A DNA stretch of 64,000 nucleotides from Duffyella gerundensis (GTDB lineage Bacteria; Pseudomonadota; Gammaproteobacteria; Enterobacterales; Enterobacteriaceae): NCBI RefSeq assembly GCF_001517405.1, contig NZ_LN907827.1:2672587-2736586 (forward strand), given 5' to 3'. Below, piece after piece: positions 59,927 through 64,000 of the stretch. Position 1 is the stretch's first letter; each line of letters begins with the position of its first letter. The position numbers were made by a program, and so were the translations under genes. The notes beneath the pieces are model-generated. The model did no database searches. It was not told the origin of the DNA and worked only from the letters and a program-made list of their open reading frames with translations.

Positions 59927-61201
59927 ATGAACCATAAGAACCTGTTTGCAAAATCAGCAGTGGCAATTGCGGTGGCGCTCATCTCTACACATGCCTCGGC
60001 AGCGGGCTTTCAGCTTAATGAATTTTCTTCGATTGGTTTAGGCCGTGCCTATTCCGGTGAAGGTGCGATCGGCGATACCGCCGCGTCAGCCAGCCGCAAC
60101 CCGGCGACCATGGCGTTAATGGATCGTCCAGCGTTTTCAATGGGTGCGGTTTATATCGATCCTGATGTCAACATCAGCGGCACCAGCGATACAACGGGTA
60201 ATAGCCTGGATGCCAAAAACATTGCGCCCTCAGAATGGGTGCCTAACCTGCATTATGTGCAGCCAATCAACGATCAATGGTGGGTGGGCGCGTCGGCCAC
60301 TGCCAACTACGGTTTGGCGACCGAGTTCAATAACGGCTATGCGGCAGGCGCTTACGGCGGCAAAACCGATCTCACCACGGTTAACTTTAACCTCAGCACC
60401 GCCTGGCGCATGAACGACCACTTCAGCCTTGGCGTCGGCTTTGATGCCGTTTATGCCCGAGCGAAAATCGAGCGCTATGCCGGAGAAGGCGGCGCACGCC
60501 TCGGCATTCCTGCCGACACGCAGGTGGCGCATCTAAAAGGCGACGAATGGGGCTATGGCTGGAACGCCGGTGTGCTCTACGAAGTGGATGAAAACAACCG
60601 CTTCGGCTTTACCTATCGCTCAGAGGTGAAGGTCGATTTCGACGGCGACTACAAGAGCAGCCTGCCGCCAGCGTTAAATGCCCGCAACACCGGCTTACCG
60701 TACGCCACCGGCGGCACCACTATTCCTGGCGCGCTGACCCTGAACCTGCCGGAGATGTGGGAAGTGTCGGGCTGGCATAAAGTGGCGCCGCAGTGGGCGG
60801 TGCATTACAGCATGGCTTACACCAGCTGGAGCCAGTTCCAGGAGTTGAAGGCCACCGGTTCAAACGGCCAGACGCTGTTCTATAAAGATGAGAGCTTCCA
60901 CGACGCCTACCGCATCGCGCTTGGCACCACCTACTCTTATAACGATAACTGGACCTTCCGCACCGGTATCGCCTTTGACGACAGCCCGGCACCGGCAGAA
61001 AACCGCTCTATTTCCATTCCGGATCAGGATCGCCTCTGGCTGAGCGCCGGTACGTCCTATGCGTTTAATCAGGATGCGTCAGTAGACGTCGGTATTTCTT
61101 ATATGCACGGTCAGCATGTGACTATTGAAGAAGGCCCGTACAAATTTGAGTCAACCGGCAAAGCCTGGCTCTACGGCGCAAACTTCAACTACAAGTTCTG
61201 A
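59927..61201 (+). CDS. fadL: Long-chain fatty acid outer membrane transporter FadL
   Basis: Outer membrane beta-barrel channel for long-chain fatty acids. It has 424 residues from the ATG at 59927 (GAGG nine bases upstream), with a signal peptide of about 26 ending in ASAA before [30 protein letters not shown] is the conserved hatch (plug) region, and the C-terminus ends in aromatic NFNYKF, the barrel-assembly signal. It is about 20 residues shorter than I recall for E. coli. The missing part lies in the extracellular loop near residue 180, where the sequence runs [19 protein letters not shown]. Confidence 0.96.
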   Translation: MNHKNLFAKSAVAIAVALISTHASAAGFQLNEFSSIGLGRAYSGEGAIGDTAASASRNPATMALMDRPAFSMGAVYIDPDVNISGTSDTTGNSLDAKNIAPSEWVPNLHYVQPINDQWWVGASATANYGLATEFNNGYAAGAYGGKTDLTTVNFNLSTAWRMNDHFSLGVGFDAVYARAKIERYAGEGGARLGIPADTQVAHLKGDEWGYGWNAGVLYEVDENNRFGFTYRSEVKVDFDGDYKSSLPPALNARNTGLPYATGGTTIPGALTLNLPEMWEVSGWHKVAPQWAVHYSMAYTSWSQFQELKATGSNGQTLFYKDESFHDAYRIALGTTYSYNDNWTFRTGIAFDDSPAPAENRSISIPDQDRLWLSAGTSYAFNQDASVDVGISYMHGQHVTIEEGPYKFESTGKAWLYGANFNYKF

Positions 61202-61218
61202 TGCTTTCCTGAAGACAT

Positions 61219-61252
61219 AAAAAAAACGCGATCTGACGATCGCGTTTTTTTT
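61219..61252. terminator. Bidirectional terminator fadL / mlaA
   Basis: CGCGATC / GATCGCG stem with loop TGAC, flanked by an A-run on the left and eight T on the right. It therefore has the terminator form on both strands between the convergent fadL and mlaA. Confidence 0.92.
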
Positions 61253-61268
61253 ATCTGTCTGGCTGTGC

Positions 61269-62030
61269 TTACTCGGCGTCAATATCCTTGAGATCGCCTT
61301 CAATCGCCGCCGCGTTAGGGTTCTCTTCCGGCTTCAGCTCGCCGCCGCGGGCAAGGAAATCGTGCCGCTGGAAATAGGCATTGCGGATAAAGGCGTACGG
61401 ATCGTCCTGCTGGCGCAGAATGCCATCGGAATCGAGCAGCTGCGCGCGCGTTTCCACCCCTTCAATCGCCCATTTGCCGATCGATACCGGCCATGTCAAC
61501 CAGCCTAACACCGGATAGAGCGTATCGACATAATCGCCGCCGTCTTCACGGATGGTAAAGCTACCGTAGGCTGGCAGCTCAACATACGGGCCGTAACCGA
61601 CGCCATAATGACCGAGCGTGCTGCCAAAGCGACGCGGACCGCCACGCGCCAGCTCAGGATTGGCCTTGCCCGCCACGTCGATGAAACCGCCAAGCCCCAG
61701 CGTAGAGTTGAGGAAAAAGCGCGTGAAGTGAATCATCGCCTGACGCGGTTCGCCAATCAAAAAGGCGTTCACCATGCTGGCTGGCTCATCCAGATTGCCC
61801 AGCACGTTGCTCAGTCCGGTCCGCGCCGGTGCTGGCAGATAATCGCGCCACGCCACCGCCACCGGCCGCAGCACGTAAGGATCAACTACGTTGTAGTTGA
61901 AGTTAAACATGGTGCGGTTAAAACCTTCCAGTGGATCGCTACGGCCCTGAGGTTCATCCCCAGGTTGCGAGCTGGCGCAGCCGATCATCAACACGCTGGC
62001 AAGCGCGACGCCGCTAAGGCGATAGTTCAT
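61269..62030 (-). CDS. mlaA: Outer membrane lipid asymmetry lipoprotein MlaA
   Basis: Outer membrane lipoprotein (VacJ) that removes misplaced phospholipids from the outer leaflet and passes them to MlaC. It has 253 residues from the ATG at 62030. The lipobox is VLMIGC (Cys at about residue 18). DPLEGFNRTMFNFNYNVVDPYVLRPVA and GLGGFIDVAGKA are conserved. I rejected a long upstream extension that overlaps ccmI. The C-terminal tail (ELKPEENPNAAAIEGD) is acidic. Confidence 0.96.
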   Translation of the reverse strand: MNYRLSGVALASVLMIGCASSQPGDEPQGRSDPLEGFNRTMFNFNYNVVDPYVLRPVAVAWRDYLPAPARTGLSNVLGNLDEPASMVNAFLIGEPRQAMIHFTRFFLNSTLGLGGFIDVAGKANPELARGGPRRFGSTLGHYGVGYGPYVELPAYGSFTIREDGGDYVDTLYPVLGWLTWPVSIGKWAIEGVETRAQLLDSDGILRQQDDPYAFIRNAYFQRHDFLARGGELKPEENPNAAAIEGDLKDIDAE

Positions 62031-62064
62031 GGTGTTCTCCCTGTGCTGATTTACTGGGCCCCGT

Positions 62065-63279
62065 TCAGCGCTGCTGCTGATTAACCTCAACAGACACCGA
62101 CTGATGACCATCATATGGCGTGACCGCGCTTTCGCCGAACCAGTCACCGGACTGCGGATTCGCGCTGCCGTCACGAGAAATACGCACCCGCACTTTGACC
62201 TGATGCTGCGCTGACAACAAACGATCCGGCATCATCGCGTTGCTGTCATCCAGCGTCAGCGATAGTGGAAAGTGGCCTGGCGGCACACGCTTCACCGCGA
62301 CCGGTACCGGCGAAAGCCCGTCGGAAACCGAAATATACATGACTCCGCCCGGCGGTAACATTTTTTCTGCCGCGGCGGAGAGGCTGATGGTCAACGGTAA
62401 GCTGCCCGCCTGTTCACCGGCCGCGGCTTTTGCCTGAGCGATACTGTGGGTGATTTTTTCCACCCGTGAATCGCCTGCCGGCAGCAGCGTCAGCATGGTC
62501 TGCCAGGCATCAATCGCCTGCGCATAATGTTGCTGTTCCCAGGCGTTAAAGGCCAGCAGCGCCAGAATGCGCAAATTGCTGCCATCCTGCTGCTGCATTT
62601 CCTGCAACAGGGCGCCGCCTTCACGGTTATCTTCTGCATCGCCGGAGCGCGTCAGCACTTCAGCATAGCTTAAACGCACCTCTTCGTTGGTCGGTGCCAG
62701 TTGCAATGCGTGCTGAAAGGCCTGCGTGACGGTGGTGACATTGTTCAGCACCATGCCGATGCGCCCCAGAATCATCCAGTCGTTGAGGTTTTGCGGATCC
62801 TGCTGCAGGCTGCTGCGAATGCCCAGCCCAAGCCGCGCCAGCTCTTCCATCGACAGCGGTTTGGCCTGCGGATCCATCATCCGCGCGCGCAGCTGCGGCA
62901 GCGAGGCCTGCACCTGTGTCCAGGCCGTCAACTGCGTCAGACCACCGGTTTTCAGATAGACGCCCAGCGTGACGCCGATCAACAGCAGCACGCCTGGCAG
63001 CAATACCCAGCGGGAAACCGGGGCGCGCGCGTTGCCGGTCTCAGCATCAGGAATATCCGCCAGCAGCGTCTGTTGCAGTTCGCGCACCATTTCTGGCCGC
63101 TCCGCTACCGTGCCCTGCGCTTCATCTTCCTCCAGCTCCTGCAAACGCTGATGATAAAACGCCTTGTTCAGGGCATCGCGCTGATGGCGATCGACGCCGT
63201 GATTCCGCCAGGCTGGCAGCACAAACAGCGCGCAGGCGGCCAGCAGTAATAATAAAAGCGTTAGCCAGTAGAGGCTCAT
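62065..63279 (-). CDS. ccmI: Cytochrome c maturation protein CcmI
   Basis: Apocytochrome c chaperone of the system I maturation pathway; E. coli carries the equivalent as the C-terminal part of its longer CcmH. It has 404 residues, with membrane segments at about 3-23 and 91-111, a cytoplasmic loop (DEAQGTVAERPEMVREL), then a periplasmic TPR region (about 125-270) and a C-terminal beta-rich domain. It overlaps the end of ccmH by 4 bp. It is the last gene of the ccm operon, ending 34 bp before the mlaA start. Confidence 0.93.
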   Translation of the reverse strand: MSLYWLTLLLLLLAACALFVLPAWRNHGVDRHQRDALNKAFYHQRLQELEEDEAQGTVAERPEMVRELQQTLLADIPDAETGNARAPVSRWVLLPGVLLLIGVTLGVYLKTGGLTQLTAWTQVQASLPQLRARMMDPQAKPLSMEELARLGLGIRSSLQQDPQNLNDWMILGRIGMVLNNVTTVTQAFQHALQLAPTNEEVRLSYAEVLTRSGDAEDNREGGALLQEMQQQDGSNLRILALLAFNAWEQQHYAQAIDAWQTMLTLLPAGDSRVEKITHSIAQAKAAAGEQAGSLPLTISLSAAAEKMLPPGGVMYISVSDGLSPVPVAVKRVPPGHFPLSLTLDDSNAMMPDRLLSAQHQVKVRVRISRDGSANPQSGDWFGESAVTPYDGHQSVSVEVNQQQR

Positions 63280-63731
63280 GGTTGCTTCCTGTTGTGATCG
63301 AGCAGCGCATTCAGCCGCTGTTGCTCATCGCTATTCAGCGTGGGTGCCTGCCGCTTACGGCTGCGTAAAATAATCACCGCCCCACCCACCAGCACAAACA
63401 GCAGCGGGCCGAGCCATAAAATCAGCGTCGCAGCGGTCAGCGGCGGCTCATAGGTCACAAAGTTGCCGTAGCGCGCTACCATGTAATCGGTGATCTGCGC
63501 CTTGCTCTGCCCTTGCTTCATCAGCTCATACACCTTCAGCCGCATATCCGCCGCAATCATGGCGTTGGAATCGGCGATGCTGTTGTTCTGGCATTTCGGG
63601 CAGCGCAGCGAGGCGGTGAGCTCGCGATACTGCTGCTCCTGCGCTACCGAATCAAAGTGCAAGGTATCGATAGCCGCGAACAGGCTGCCGCTGAGCAGCA
63701 GACCTGCCAGCAATATAACGATGCGCCTCAT
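63276..63731 (-). CDS. ccmH: Cytochrome c maturation protein CcmH
   Basis: Periplasm-facing thiol oxidoreductase that reduces apocytochrome c haem-binding cysteines. It has 151 residues from the ATG at 63731, with a signal segment (MRRIVILLAGLLLSGSLFA). The redox motif is LRCPKCQNNSIADSNA, and the C-terminal membrane anchor is at about 95-120. The frame is separate from ccmI, unlike the fused E. coli gene. It overlaps dsbE by 4 bp. Confidence 0.95.
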   Translation of the reverse strand: MRRIVILLAGLLLSGSLFAAIDTLHFDSVAQEQQYRELTASLRCPKCQNNSIADSNAMIAADMRLKVYELMKQGQSKAQITDYMVARYGNFVTYEPPLTAATLILWLGPLLFVLVGGAVIILRSRKRQAPTLNSDEQQRLNALLDHNRKQP

Positions 63732-64000
63732 ACCCCGCTCTCCCGGCTGTATTTCTCCCACAGCGGCTTCACTTCCTGATTCCAGACGCGCTCGTTGAGA
63801 TCGCCAGCGTGGCGATAACGAATAATGCCTTTGCCATCGATCAGAAAGGTCTCCGGCGCGCCATATACGCCGAGATCGAGACCCAGCATACCGTTACCGT
63901 CGTACAGGCTGAGCGCATAGGGATTGCCCAGTGTATTCAGCCAGTTAATCGCCTTGCTGCGATTGTCTTTGTAGTTCAGCCCGACCACGCGAATGCCCTG
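63728..64000 (-). CDS. dsbE: Thiol:disulfide interchange protein DsbE/CcmG (C-terminal part)
   Basis: Membrane-anchored thioredoxin-like reductant of the cytochrome c maturation system. Only the last 90 or so residues are in the window; the frame stays open to the right edge (QGIRVVGLNYKD...). YGAPETFLIDGKGIIRYRHAGDLN includes the cis-Pro region of the thioredoxin fold. The membrane anchor and the WCxxC motif must lie beyond 64000. It is coupled to ccmH by a 4-bp overlap. Confidence 0.94.
   Translation of the reverse strand, partial: QGIRVVGLNYKDNRSKAINWLNTLGNPYALSLYDGNGMLGLDLGVYGAPETFLIDGKGIIRYRHAGDLNERVWNQEVKPLWEKYSRESGV

Noticed and set aside
1-64000. tRNA, rRNA, insertion sequences, integrases, phage genes or toxin-antitoxin pairs
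   Set aside because: Scanned for cloverleaf-like blocks, transposase or integrase motifs and small paired genes in the gaps; nothing convincing was found.

Overview
The window is chromosomal DNA of a gammaproteobacterium of the order Enterobacterales. Almost every gene has a recognisable Escherichia coli counterpart, and the order follows the E. coli stretch nuo, lrhA, alaA, ackA-pta, hisQMP, purF, accD, pdxB, flk, fabB, mnmC, aroC, smrB, sixA, fadIJ, fadL, mlaA. Several replacements make an Erwinia/Pantoea-like (Erwiniaceae) genome more likely than Escherichia: an unrelated membrane protein between pta and yfcD, a tricarboxylate-transport locus between pdxB and flk, a large Ig-repeat protein between smrB and sixA, and a cytochrome c maturation operon next to mlaA. 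The assignment is inferred from gene content and comparison from memory, not from a search.

Layout. 1-7.5 kb: the start of the complex I operon nuoABCEFG on the minus strand (nuoG runs off the left edge), with fused nuoCD. 7.5-13.3 kb: its long upstream region, the LysR regulator lrhA, alanine transaminase alaA, the nucleotidase yfbR, the phosphatase hxpA and yfbV. 13.6-17.0 kb: the acetate pathway pair ackA-pta. 17.3-20.1 kb: an unrecognised membrane/coiled-coil protein, the Nudix gene yfcD and yfcH. 20.1-23.4 kb: the basic amino acid ABC transporter hisJQMP with a visible sigma-54 promoter and an NtrC-like enhancer. 23.4-33.2 kb: the minus-strand chain pdxB-usg-truA-dedA-accD-folC-dedD and the PurR-box-preceded cvpA-purF-ubiX. 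33.4-39.4 kb: a DMT exporter, the TctDE two-component system and the tctCBA transporter. 39.5-46 kb: flk, a rhodanese/MocR divergent pair, fabB and mnmC. 46-51.3 kb: prmB-aroC-mepA-yfcA-epmC-yfcL on the minus strand and smrB on the plus strand. 51.3-55.05 kb: an AT-rich-flanked accessory locus with one 1002-residue Ig-repeat protein. 55-64 kb: sixA, fadIJ, yfcZ, fadL, mlaA and the end of a ccm operon (dsbE-ccmH-ccmI).

Functional themes. Central energy and carbon metabolism dominates: complex I, acetate overflow, fatty acid synthesis (accD, fabB) and degradation or import (fadIJ, fadL). Good matches to the fatty-acid regulators FadR and FabR sit in front of fabB, fadI and fadL, so three separate loci here look like one regulon. 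Nitrogen control is visible at hisJ, purine control at cvpA-purF, and a tandem repeat that probably binds TctD lies between tctD and tctC.

No rRNA, tRNA, CRISPR array, insertion sequence, prophage or plasmid feature was recognised. The most unusual content is the Ig-repeat protein with three 105-residue tandem repeats and a carbohydrate-binding-like domain, the unknown membrane protein at 17300-18307, and several strong inverted repeats in intergenic regions (nuo upstream, rhodanese/MocR, hisJ-hisQ).
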